A stretch of DNA of 64,000 bases, from positions 3,870,540 through 3,934,539 of the forward strand of contig NZ_CP080267.1 in assembly GCF_019431375.1 (NCBI RefSeq), in the 5' to 3' direction. The stretch's first letter is position 1; every line of letters begins with the position of its first letter. Both the position numbers and the translations under genes were made by a program. Of the stretch, positions 34,842 through 42,391 are shown in pieces. Source of the stretch: Alcanivorax sp. (GTDB taxonomy: Bacteria > Pseudomonadota > Gammaproteobacteria > Pseudomonadales > Alcanivoracaceae). The notes beneath the pieces were generated by a model. It was not told where the DNA came from. It was given only the letters and a program-made list of their open reading frames with translations, and made no database searches.

Positions 34842-35483
34842 GTGGACCTCCGTCTGACCGAAATTTTCTATTCCCTCCAGGGCGAGGCACGAACCGTGGG
34901 CCGGCCCACGGTATTCGTTCGCCTGACCGGCTGCCCGCAGCGTTGCGTGTGGTGCGATACCGAGTACGCTTTTTCCGGTGGAGAGAAATGGTCTCTCGAG
35001 ACGATTCTTGAGCAGGTGGCCGGTTACCAGGCCCACTACGTGACCGTCACCGGCGGCGAGCCCCTGGCCCAACCCAACTGCCTGCCGTTGCTGACCGCCC
35101 TGTGTGATCAGGGTTTTGATGTCAGCCTGGAAACCGGTGGTGCCATGGATATTGCTGGCGTGGACCCGCGAGTCTCCGTGGTCATGGACCTGAAAGCCCC
35201 TGGCTCCGGCGAGCAGCACAACAATCGGCTGGAGAACATTCCCCTGCTCCAGCCCCACCATCAGGTCAAGTTCGTGCTGGCCGACCGCAAGGATTACGAC
35301 TGGGCCCGCTTCATGCTGGACCAGCACCAGCTGCACCAGCGTGTCAGCGACGTGTTGTTTTCCCCGGTGCAGGGGCAGCTGGCGCCCGGGGACCTCGCGG
35401 ACTGGATCGTGGCAGACCGGCTGCCGGTGCGATTCCAGCTGCAACTGCACAAACTACTCTGGAATGACGCCCGCGGGCGCTAG
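34842..35483 (+). CDS. queE: 7-carboxy-7-deazaguanine synthase QueE
   Basis: QueE is a radical SAM enzyme that converts 6-carboxytetrahydropterin to CDG on the queuosine pathway. The GTG at 34842 follows an AGGAGA ribosome site and gives a 213-residue protein starting VDLRLTEIFYSLQGE. The cluster motif is CPQRCVWC (CX3CX2C) and the SAM-binding GGEP lies in VTVTGGEPL. A longer frame to 34767 would run through the hairpin and lacks a ribosome site. It precedes queC by 25 bp. Confidence 0.94.
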   Translation: MDLRLTEIFYSLQGEARTVGRPTVFVRLTGCPQRCVWCDTEYAFSGGEKWSLETILEQVAGYQAHYVTVTGGEPLAQPNCLPLLTALCDQGFDVSLETGGAMDIAGVDPRVSVVMDLKAPGSGEQHNNRLENIPLLQPHHQVKFVLADRKDYDWARFMLDQHQLHQRVSDVLFSPVQGQLAPGDLADWIVADRLPVRFQLQLHKLLWNDARGR

Positions 35484-35508
35484 TGAACAGGTTGAAGGAG
35501 AGCCATCA

Positions 35509-36177
35509 ATGAAAAAAGCCGTGGTATTGCTGTCCGGTGGCCTGGATTCGGCCACCTGCCTGGCCATCGCACGGGATCAGGGCTATCAGTGCCATACCAT
35601 CGCCTTCGACTACGGGCAACGCACCCGTTCCGAGCTGGATGCGGCCGAGCGGGTCTCCGCTGCCCTGGGCGCACTCAGCCACCGGGTGATTGAGCTGGGA
35701 ATGGGCAATATCGGCGGCTCCGCGCTCACCGACCATTCCATTGCTGTACCGGAAGAGGGGGGGGATGGTATTCCGGTCACCTATGTGCCCGCCCGCAATA
35801 CCGTTTTTCTGTCTCTGGCCCTGGGCCTGGCGGAAGTGGTAGAGGCGCAAGCCATCTACATCGGCGTCAACGCGGTGGATTATTCCGGGTATCCGGATTG
35901 TCGTCCGGCTTTTATTGAAGCATTCCAGACCATGGCCAACCTGGCCACCAAGGCCGGCGTGGAAGGCAGCCCGATTACCGTGGAGACTCCGCTGATGCAC
36001 TTGAGCAAGGCGCAGATCATCCAACAGGGGACTGCCCTGGGCCTGGATTATGGTCTGACGGTGTCCTGCTACCAGGCTGACGAGAATGGCAATGCCTGTG
36101 GCAAATGCGACAGCTGCCGTCTGCGCAAGCAGGGCTTTGACGAGGCATTGGTCAAAGATCCAACAAACTATCAGTAA
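35509..36177 (+). CDS. queC: 7-cyano-7-deazaguanine synthase QueC
   Basis: QueC makes preQ0 from CDG with ATP and ammonia. The 222-residue protein has the PP-loop LSGGLDSATCLA at the N-terminus and a zinc site formed by CYQADENGNACGKCDSC. The ATG at 35509 has GGAGAG upstream. A terminator follows directly after the stop. Confidence 0.96.
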   Translation: MKKAVVLLSGGLDSATCLAIARDQGYQCHTIAFDYGQRTRSELDAAERVSAALGALSHRVIELGMGNIGGSALTDHSIAVPEEGGDGIPVTYVPARNTVFLSLALGLAEVVEAQAIYIGVNAVDYSGYPDCRPAFIEAFQTMANLATKAGVEGSPITVETPLMHLSKAQIIQQGTALGLDYGLTVSCYQADENGNACGKCDSCRLRKQGFDEALVKDPTNYQ

Positions 36178-36204
36178 AGGGGAAAAAAAATCGGTTTTCC
36201 CCTT
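36177..36204 (+). terminator. Terminator after queC
   Basis: AAGGGGAAAA (36177-36186) pairs perfectly with TTTTCCCCTT (36195-36204) over an 8-nt loop. It begins on the last base of the queC stop codon. Confidence 0.8.
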
Positions 36205-36230
36205 GTCACCCGGAAATAAATCCGTATTAT
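36203..36230 (+). promoter_or_regulatory. tRNA-Lys promoter
   Basis: TTGTCA (36203-36208) and TATTAT (36225-36230) are spaced by 16 bp. A G/C-rich discriminator follows (GCGCCTCC), typical of stringently controlled stable-RNA promoters. The mature tRNA begins 20 bp beyond the -10 box. Confidence 0.75.
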
Positions 36231-36249
36231 TTGCGCCTCCTTCGGGAGC

Positions 36250-36325
36250 GGGTCGTTAGCTCAGTTGGTAGAGCAGTTGGCTTTTAACCAATTGGTCGCT
36301 GGTTCGAATCCAGCACGACCCACCA
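36250..36325 (+). tRNA. tRNA-Lys (anticodon TTT)
   Basis: The acceptor stem GGGTCGT pairs with ACGACCC, followed by A and encoded CCA. The D arm has GCTCAGTTGGTAGAGC, the anticodon loop CTTTTAA carries TTT at 36283-36285, and the T loop is TTCGAAT. The 76 nt are complete. Confidence 0.97.
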
Positions 36326-36330
36326 AATTT

Positions 36331-36360
36331 AAAAGGGCTCGCCTACGGCGGGCCCTTTTT
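36331..36360 (+). terminator. Terminator of tRNA-Lys
   Basis: AAAAGGGC-T-CGCC (36331-36343) pairs with GGCG-G-GCCCTTTT over a 3-nt loop (one T-G wobble), then a T. It lies 5 bp after the tRNA. Confidence 0.88.
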
Positions 36361-36432
36361 CGTTTCAGCCCTGTCCCGATTCCCTTCTTTTGTTCTCCCG
36401 TCGACACGTCTTGGTCTCGGCAAAACCCGATT

Positions 36433-36505
36433 TTCACCACAGAGGTCACAGAGGACACCGAGGTTATGCACTTTCCTCAGTGAACTCTGTGCCCTCTGTG
36501 GTGAA
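36433..36505. repeat. Inverted CACAGAGG-word element
   Basis: The arms 36433-36463 and 36475-36505 are reverse complements at 27 of 31 positions. Each arm is three degenerate copies of an 8-9 nt word (CACAGAGG). The 11-bp core has no terminator. It lies in the convergent gap between tRNA-Lys and the SLOG gene. I have the impression that CACAGAGG-word repeats occur between genes of many unrelated bacteria; that is memory, not checked. Confidence 0.8.
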
Positions 36506-36520
36506 ACAGATTTCTGGCCT

Positions 36521-36913
36521 TCAGCGGGCCACCAGCCCCTGGGCCGTGGGCAGGCCGTCTTCGCCATCCAGGGCCGGCTGCCAGACGGGCAGGCCGGCAT
36601 CCTCAGCCAGTTGAATCATATTGGCGGTGCCGCGACCGCCGGGGAAGGCCACAACTGCCTGGGGCCGACCATGATGGAGCATGCGACGGTTGCGCATGGG
36701 ACCGGCCGCACGACCGTGGGCGACCCAGTTGGCCGGATAGCTGACCTGGTCCACACCGCTGTCATGGGCCCACTGGCTGGCCAGACGATCGGCGCCACTG
36801 GCATTGCCGTGGATCAGCAGGCTGAAGGTATTGTCCCGCAATAGCCGTTCCAGGCTACGGGTTAGTAATGCCTGGTCGGAAAAATCCCGGCCGCCGCACA
36901 CAAGAATACGCAT
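36521..36913 (-). CDS. SLOG-fold protein of the YspA/DUF2493 type
   Basis: The 130-residue protein starts MRILVCGGRDFSD and contains LIHGNASGADRLASQWA, then RNRRMLHHGRPQAVVAFPGG and GTANMIQLA. These are the nucleotide-binding signatures (GGRD, HGNASGAD, FPGGRGT) of the SLOG superfamily, related to the DprA and LOG Rossmann folds. Such proteins are predicted to bind nucleotide-derived ligands, and several are tied to conflict systems. An ATG four codons upstream (36925) is an alternative. It stands alone between tRNA-Lys and the light operon. Confidence 0.82.
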   Translation of the reverse strand: MRILVCGGRDFSDQALLTRSLERLLRDNTFSLLIHGNASGADRLASQWAHDSGVDQVSYPANWVAHGRAAGPMRNRRMLHHGRPQAVVAFPGGRGTANMIQLAEDAGLPVWQPALDGEDGLPTAQGLVAR

Positions 36914-37045
36914 AATACTGTCCATTTGGTCAGTTTTTCGGGCAGTATAGATAGCCCCGCCCCGGATTGCACCTACGGGTTGTGGTACCGCAAGACAAGA
37001 TCATCACAGGCTTCACGGCGTGTTGACTGTACTCCGGCCTAAACT

Positions 37046-37069
37046 TGTACAAATATAATTCTTTGTACA
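37046..37069 (+). promoter_or_regulatory. Operator and -10 box of the light operon
   Basis: TGTACA (37046-37051) and TGTACA (37064-37069) are separated by exactly 12 bp, and a perfect TATAAT (37054-37059) lies between them. As I recall, the class II LitR regulator PplR1 of Pseudomonas putida recognises T(G/A)TACA-N12-TGTA(C/A)A. The match, and a MerR/LitR-type gene second in the operon, make autorepression in the dark likely. No good -35 is seen 17 bp upstream. Confidence 0.8.
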
Positions 37070-37084
37070 GGTATGAGGTGGCAC

Positions 37085-38038
37085 ATGATCAGCTCCGTAA
37101 AAATTCCGGTTGGCATCAGCGCCTGTTTGCTGGGTCTGGAAGTGCGCCACGACAAGGGGCACAAGCATTCCCGCTACTGCACGGGCGTTTTGTCCCGCTA
37201 TTTCGAGTTTCGTTCCCTGTGCCCGGAAATGGGGGCTGGGCTCAGTGCGCCTCGCAAGGCCATGCATCTCACCGAGCAAGGCGGCGCGCTTCGGTTGATC
37301 ACCACCGACGGTCTTCGTGACCATACCGACCTGATGCAGGATTTCATCGACCGGGCTATGCCCTCCCTGGCGCCGCTGCGCGGCTATATCCTGATGGCCA
37401 AGTCCCCCAGTTGCGGTATGGAGCGAATTCGCGTCTATAACGATGATGGTCATGTACAACACCGTGAGGCCAGCGGCCTCTTTGCCGCAGCGCTGCAGAC
37501 CCACTATCCGCTTATGCCCCTGGAAGAAGAGGGGAGACTCAATGACGACACCCTGCGGGAAAACTTTATCGAGCGGGTGTTCCTCTACGATGACTGGTGC
37601 CAGCTCCGCGAGCAGGGGCTGACGGCGCAGCGGTTGATCGACTTTCACAGCCGGCACAAATTCCAGCTGCTGGCCCACTGCCAGAAAACCTACCGCCAGC
37701 TGGGCCCGCTGCTCAGTGATCTGAAAACCCGGCCGCTGGAAGAGATCGCCGAGGAATACATTCACGGTCTGATGGCCGCCATGAAGAAGCGGGTATCCCG
37801 CGGCGCCCACGTGAATACCCTGCAGCATCTGGCGGGCTTTCTGCGCGAGGGGCTCAGCGACACCGACCGGGCCCTGATCAACGAACAGATCGAGGCCTAT
37901 CTGCGCGAGGAGGTGCCGCTGATCGTGCCCATGACCCTGCTGCGCGGCGGTATGCGCAAGGTGCCGCAGCCGTACCTGGAAAAGCAGGGCTACCTGTCTC
38001 CCTATCCGGATGACCTGGGGCTGAGGAACCGGGTATGA
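37085..38038 (+). CDS. DUF523-DUF1722 fusion protein (YbbK-YbgA type)
   Basis: From ATG 37085 (GAGGTG ahead) the product is 317 residues. The N-terminal half is DUF523, with ISACLLGLEVRHDKGHK, CPEMGAGLSAPRK and AKSPSCGMERIRVY, which include three conserved Cys that suggest metal or thiol chemistry. The C-terminal half is DUF1722 (YbgA), with FHSRHKFQLLAHCQKTY. E. coli carries ybgA next to phrB, so the link with photolyase is old. The biochemical role is unknown. It is first in the operon and overlaps the regulator by 4 nt. Confidence 0.88.
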   Translation: MISSVKIPVGISACLLGLEVRHDKGHKHSRYCTGVLSRYFEFRSLCPEMGAGLSAPRKAMHLTEQGGALRLITTDGLRDHTDLMQDFIDRAMPSLAPLRGYILMAKSPSCGMERIRVYNDDGHVQHREASGLFAAALQTHYPLMPLEEEGRLNDDTLRENFIERVFLYDDWCQLREQGLTAQRLIDFHSRHKFQLLAHCQKTYRQLGPLLSDLKTRPLEEIAEEYIHGLMAAMKKRVSRGAHVNTLQHLAGFLREGLSDTDRALINEQIEAYLREEVPLIVPMTLLRGGMRKVPQPYLEKQGYLSPYPDDLGLRNRV

Positions 38039-38916
38039 ACGATGTGCTGACCATTCAGCAGGTCAGTGAACAGTGTGGCGTCAACCCGGTGACCCTGCGT
38101 GCCTGGGAACGTCGCTATGGTTTGCTGAAGCCGCAGCGTACCGCCAAGGGGCATCGTCGCTACCGCACCGCCGAGGTGGAACAGATTCGGCGCATTGTTC
38201 ACTGGGTGGAAAAGGGTGTGCCCATCAGCCAGGTGGCATCCTTGCTGTCAGGAGAGCAGGAGCCGCTGCTGGCAGCTGATAGCGGCATGCCCTGGGCCCA
38301 GGCGCGGCAAGATGCCCTGCGGGCTCTGGAGGCCATGAACGTGCGCCGTCTGGAGCAACTGATCAACCGCCTTCTGGCGGACTACAGCCATGGTCAGGTA
38401 ATCCGTGAACTCACCGCCCCCCTGCGTGAGCAGCTTGTCGGCAGTGCCTCCCTGTCTGCCCATCTGGCCCTGCTGGAAGCGGTGCTGACCCAGAAATGGT
38501 CGGCGCGGGCCCTGTCCCTGTCCCCCAGGCGCCGTGAATTTGGCTGGTTGCTGGTGCCGGTGGGCGATGCCCTGCCGGCCCTGGAGCTGGCCATGGTGCT
38601 GCAGCGGCCCCTGTGGTGCCTGCAGCGGGACGTGGACATGGATGCCCTGGCAGCGCTGCTGGCCGACCGGCAGCCCTGTGGCGTGCTCTGGGTGATCGAT
38701 CACTGGCCCAGCGCCAGTCAGCGCCAGCGTCTCTGGTCGCAACCGTCGTTGCCCTGGCCTGCCGCCTGCTGGGGCAGGGTGGTGGACGCGCCGCCGGCTG
38801 GCGTCACCCGACTGACAGGGGACCGTCAGGCGGTGGCGGAACAATTGCTGGCATTGGAAGAGATAGATCGAGCGGCCAGTGTGGCAACGGTAGATGACAA
38901 CGGAGGCAAGCCATGA
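38035..38916 (+). CDS. MerR-like regulator, class II LitR/CarH type
   Basis: The 293-residue protein has a MerR helix-turn-helix (LTIQQVSEQCGVNPVTLRAWERRYG... LKPQRT, residues 5-40). A helical and Rossmann-like C-terminal part corresponds to the cobalamin-binding region of CarH/LitR. The B12 ligand motif (E/D-x-H-x-x-G) is not visible, which is the mark of class II proteins. In P. putida these are released by a separate short LOV photoreceptor. It overlaps both neighbours by 4 nt. The light role is inference from family, operon and operator. Confidence 0.82.
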   Translation: MNDVLTIQQVSEQCGVNPVTLRAWERRYGLLKPQRTAKGHRRYRTAEVEQIRRIVHWVEKGVPISQVASLLSGEQEPLLAADSGMPWAQARQDALRALEAMNVRRLEQLINRLLADYSHGQVIRELTAPLREQLVGSASLSAHLALLEAVLTQKWSARALSLSPRRREFGWLLVPVGDALPALELAMVLQRPLWCLQRDVDMDALAALLADRQPCGVLWVIDHWPSASQRQRLWSQPSLPWPAACWGRVVDAPPAGVTRLTGDRQAVAEQLLALEEIDRAASVATVDDNGGKP

Positions 38917-40373
38917 ATCTGGTCTGGTATCGCAACGATCTGCGAGTCCATTCGCATCGTGCCCTGCAGCAGGCGCTGGAGCGGGATGAACCGGTAATGG
39001 CCGTGTATTGCCTATGCGAGCAGCAGTGGGACACCCACGAAGTGGCACCGTTGCGTCGCTGGTATGTGCTGCAAAGTCTGCTGGAACTGGGTGATGCCCT
39101 GGCGGAGCGGGGCGTGGACCTGCATGTGCTGGATGCTGGTGATTTCGCCGCCGTGCCAGCAATGCTCGCGGATTTTGTCAGGGAGCACGATATTGAGCGC
39201 ATTTTCTGCAGCCGCGAGTATCCGCTGAACGAATTGGATCGGGACAGGGCTGTGGCTCGGGCGCTGGAGCCGCAGGGGGTGGCCATCACTGGCTTTGATG
39301 ACAGCGTGCTGGTCCCACCGCGCACTCTGAACACCGGCAAGGGTACCCCCTATACGGTTTTCAGTGCCTACAAGAAACGCTGGGATGTGTGGCTCGACAG
39401 CCACTTTCAGCCGGTGCCGGCGTTGTCGGTAGATGGCCACGGCAAGGGGCGCTTTGTGGGCAAGGCCGCGGTGGAAGCGGCGCTGAAGACACTGACCATA
39501 CCCGACAGCCTGACCCGCCACTGGCAACCCGGGGAGGCCGCGGCACTGGAACAGCTGGACCACTTTGCCGAGCATCACCTGGCCGGTTACCGCAAGCACC
39601 GGGATTTTCCCGCCGAGCCTGCTACCAGTGCCCTGTCCGCGGCCCTGTCTGCCGGGACCCTGTCGCCGGCCAGCTGTTATCGGGTGGCCACGCTGGCCAT
39701 GGCCGATGCGGGAGCCCGGGACGGGGCCGCCTGCTGGATTGGCGAGCTGGCCTGGCGGGATTTCTATCGCCAGATCATGGCCCGTTTTCCCCGGGTCAGT
39801 CGCGGTGGGGCGTTCCGGCCGGAAACCGAGCTGCTGCAGTGGTCCCGGGACCCGTCCCTGTTCCAGGCCTGGTGCGAAGGGCGCACCGGCTACCCGCTGG
39901 TGGATGCGGCCATGCGCCAGCTGGTGGCCACCGGCTGGATGCACAACCGTCTGCGCATGGTCACGGCCATGTTCCTCAGCAAGCATCTGTGGCTGGACTG
40001 GCGGCTGGGGGAGCGCTTCTTCATGCAGCACCTGATCGACGGGGACTTTGCTGCCAACAATGGTGGCTGGCAGTGGAGTGCCTCTTCCGGTACCGATGCG
40101 GTGCCGTATTTCCGGGTCTTCAATCCCGTGCGCCAAAGCCAGCGATTCGATGCCCAGGGGCAGTTTATCGCCCGCTGGGTGCCGGAATTGCGCGAGCTGG
40201 ATAACAAGACCGTCCACGAACCCTGGAAACAACCTTTACTGGCGCCCGACTATCCGCCCCCGGTGGTACCCCATGCCGGTGTGCGCGAGCGGGTCACCGA
40301 GGCGTTCAAGGCCGCCAAGGCCCAGTACGACCACAGCAACCACAGTCCCATCAGCAAAAAGGAACAGGCATGA
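38913..40373 (+). CDS. phrB: Deoxyribodipyrimidine photolyase, class I CPD type
   Basis: The enzyme repairs UV-induced cyclobutane dimers with blue light. The 486-residue product has the N-terminal antenna domain (MNLVWYRNDLRVHSHRAL). Its catalytic FAD domain includes GRTGYPLVDAAMRQL, GWMHNRLRMVTAMF and NNGGWQWSASSGTDA. Length and motifs match CPD photolyases rather than DASH cryptochromes. It overlaps the regulator upstream and the FAD oxidoreductase downstream by 4 nt each. Confidence 0.96.
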   Translation: MNLVWYRNDLRVHSHRALQQALERDEPVMAVYCLCEQQWDTHEVAPLRRWYVLQSLLELGDALAERGVDLHVLDAGDFAAVPAMLADFVREHDIERIFCSREYPLNELDRDRAVARALEPQGVAITGFDDSVLVPPRTLNTGKGTPYTVFSAYKKRWDVWLDSHFQPVPALSVDGHGKGRFVGKAAVEAALKTLTIPDSLTRHWQPGEAAALEQLDHFAEHHLAGYRKHRDFPAEPATSALSAALSAGTLSPASCYRVATLAMADAGARDGAACWIGELAWRDFYRQIMARFPRVSRGGAFRPETELLQWSRDPSLFQAWCEGRTGYPLVDAAMRQLVATGWMHNRLRMVTAMFLSKHLWLDWRLGERFFMQHLIDGDFAANNGGWQWSASSGTDAVPYFRVFNPVRQSQRFDAQGQFIARWVPELRELDNKTVHEPWKQPLLAPDYPPPVVPHAGVRERVTEAFKAAKAQYDHSNHSPISKKEQA

Positions 40374-41623
40374 GTCAGCGTATTGCCATCGTCGGCGCCG
40401 GTATCAGTGGCCTCACCGCCGCCTGGTATCTGTCCCGACATCATCGGGTGGACGTCTTCGAGGCTAACGACTATCTCGGTGGCCACACCTGCACCGTACC
40501 GGTGAGCCGTGAGCACGGTGATTACGCCATCGATGTGGGCTTTATCGTTTTCAATGATCGCACCTACCCCAACTATCTGCGCCTGCTGGATGAACTGGGC
40601 CTGCAGGGTAAGCCCACCGCCATGGGTTTTGCGGTTAGTGACCAGCGCAACGGGCTGGAGTATTGCGGTGACGGCCTGGGCGGTATTTTTGCCCAGAAGC
40701 GCAACCTGCTGAGTCCGTCTCACTGGCGTTTTATCGGCGATATTCTGCGTTTCAATCGCCATGCGCCCGGCTTGTTGGACAGTGAAGCGGGGGAAATGCC
40801 CCTGGGGGAATACCTGCGCCGTCACGGTTACGGGGAGCGTTTCTGCCGCGATTATATTCTCGCCATGGGCGGGGCCATCTGGTCCTGTTCCCTGGAGCAG
40901 ATGGAAGTGTTTCCGGCGAAATTCTTTATCCGCTTTTTTCAGAATCATGGCTTGCTGTCGCTGACCAACCGGCCCCAGTGGTATGTGGTGCCCGGGGGCT
41001 CCAACCAATATGTGGCTCCTCTGGTGGAGCAGTGTTCAGCCCGTTTTCATACCCGTTCAGCGGTCAGTGCAGTACGCCGCCATGAGCAGGGTGTCACCCT
41101 CACGGTGAACGGCGAGCAGCAAGCGTTTGATCAGGTGATTCTTGCCTGCCACAGCGATCAGGCCCTGGCCTTGCTTGCCGACCCGGACAGCCGCGAAGGC
41201 GATTGTCTGTCACGGCTCGGTTATCAGGATAACGAGGTGGTGCTACATACAGATATCCGTCTGTTGCCCAGGCAGCAGAGAGTCTGGTCGAGCTGGAATG
41301 CGCTGTTGTTCGATGATGATCAGGAGCGCGTACAGGTGACCTATGACATGAATATTCTGCAGGGTATTCAGGCGCCGGAAACTTTCTGCGTGACACTCAA
41401 CGCCACGGACAGAATTGACCCGGAGAAAATCATCGCCCGTTATCACTTTGCCCATCCTCTGTTCACTCCAGACACAGTGGCGGCACGGGAAACCCTGCTG
41501 ACGGGCAATGGTGAACGACGCACCTGGTATGCCGGTGCCTGGTGTCGCAATGGCTTCCATGAGGATGGTGTGGTGTCGGCCCTGGATGTGGTGCGGGCAT
41601 TGTCCCCGGAGTCTGCCCCGTGA
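40370..41623 (+). CDS. FAD-dependent amine oxidase-like oxidoreductase
   Basis: The 417-residue protein opens with the dinucleotide fold IAIVGAGISGLTAAWYLS and has the GxHT-like phrase NDYLGGHTCTVP, then GGSNQYVAPL. The C-terminal part has AGAWCRNGFHEDGVVSALD, the FAD-pyrophosphate/substrate end typical of amine oxidase-like predicted NAD/FAD-binding proteins. Homologues sit in photooxidative-stress operons beside DUF1365 and a CFA-like methyltransferase, where fatty-acid modification has been shown or proposed. The reaction here is not known. Confidence 0.85.
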   Translation: MSQRIAIVGAGISGLTAAWYLSRHHRVDVFEANDYLGGHTCTVPVSREHGDYAIDVGFIVFNDRTYPNYLRLLDELGLQGKPTAMGFAVSDQRNGLEYCGDGLGGIFAQKRNLLSPSHWRFIGDILRFNRHAPGLLDSEAGEMPLGEYLRRHGYGERFCRDYILAMGGAIWSCSLEQMEVFPAKFFIRFFQNHGLLSLTNRPQWYVVPGGSNQYVAPLVEQCSARFHTRSAVSAVRRHEQGVTLTVNGEQQAFDQVILACHSDQALALLADPDSREGDCLSRLGYQDNEVVLHTDIRLLPRQQRVWSSWNALLFDDDQERVQVTYDMNILQGIQAPETFCVTLNATDRIDPEKIIARYHFAHPLFTPDTVAARETLLTGNGERRTWYAGAWCRNGFHEDGVVSALDVVRALSPESAP

Positions 41624-42387
41624 TTACCCAGGCGATAGCAAGGGGCAAGGTATGGCACCAGCGCCTGGTGCCATTCCGCCATGGGTTCCACTACCCGCTG
41701 TGGTTGGTCTGGTGTGATCTGGCGGAGGTGGATGCCATGTTGGCAAAGCATCCTGGCTGGGGTCGTCGCTGGCGGCCGGTGGTGTTCCGTGACAGTGATT
41801 TTGTGGACGCCAGACAGGATAACCTGGAAGGCAAGGTCCGTGAGAAGGCGGCAGCACTGGGTCTGGAATGGTCCGGGGGCAGGGTGGTGATGCTGGGCCA
41901 GTGGCGCACCCTGGGGACGTTGTTCAATCCGCTGGTGCTGTATCTGCATTTTCCCGAAGACAGCGATCAGCCGGATAGCATGTTGGCAGAAGTACAAAAC
42001 ACTCCCTGGCGTGAGCGTCATTTCTATCCACTGAACCTGCAAAAAAACGAACAAGGGGGCTGGCAGGTCAGTCACCCAAAGGCTTTCCATGTGTCCCCGT
42101 TTCTGCCCATGGCGTTGGACTATCATTGGGATCTTCACGTGGCTTTACCCGGTTTGCGCCTAGTCTTGGAAGACAGAAAGGAAGATCAAGTCGTTTTCGT
42201 GGCAGGTTTACAGCTGAATTTGCAGGAAGCCAGCAGTCGCACAATGAGAACGGTGGTCTTCCGGTTTGGCGCTCAGGGACTGGCCACGTTGCGTGCCATT
42301 TACTGGCAGGCATTCCGGCTATGGCGCAAAGGGGCGAGATTTCATACTCACCCCGGCAAAAACAGTAACAATCGGTACGGAGATTGA
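41620..42387 (+). CDS. DUF1365 family protein
   Basis: The 255-residue protein starts right on the stop of the previous gene and has the family features VPFRHGFHYPLWLVWCDL, LGTLFNPLVLYLHF, VQNTPWRERHFY, KAFHVSPFLPMALDYHW. DUF1365 proteins nearly always lie between the FAD oxidoreductase and the CFA-like enzyme. Their activity is not established; a lipid-related function is inferred from neighbours. It ends 4 bp before the methyltransferase start. Confidence 0.85.
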   Translation: MITQAIARGKVWHQRLVPFRHGFHYPLWLVWCDLAEVDAMLAKHPGWGRRWRPVVFRDSDFVDARQDNLEGKVREKAAALGLEWSGGRVVMLGQWRTLGTLFNPLVLYLHFPEDSDQPDSMLAEVQNTPWRERHFYPLNLQKNEQGGWQVSHPKAFHVSPFLPMALDYHWDLHVALPGLRLVLEDRKEDQVVFVAGLQLNLQEASSRTMRTVVFRFGAQGLATLRAIYWQAFRLWRKGARFHTHPGKNSNNRYGD

Positions 42388-42391
42388 CCGC

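Noticed and set aside
36250..36925. Integrative element in tRNA-Lys
   Set aside because: There is no integrase and no direct repeat of the tRNA 3' end in the following region.
39012..40232. Minus-strand frame of about 406 codons
   Set aside because: It is antisense to the photolyase gene, and the sense frame has all expected motifs.
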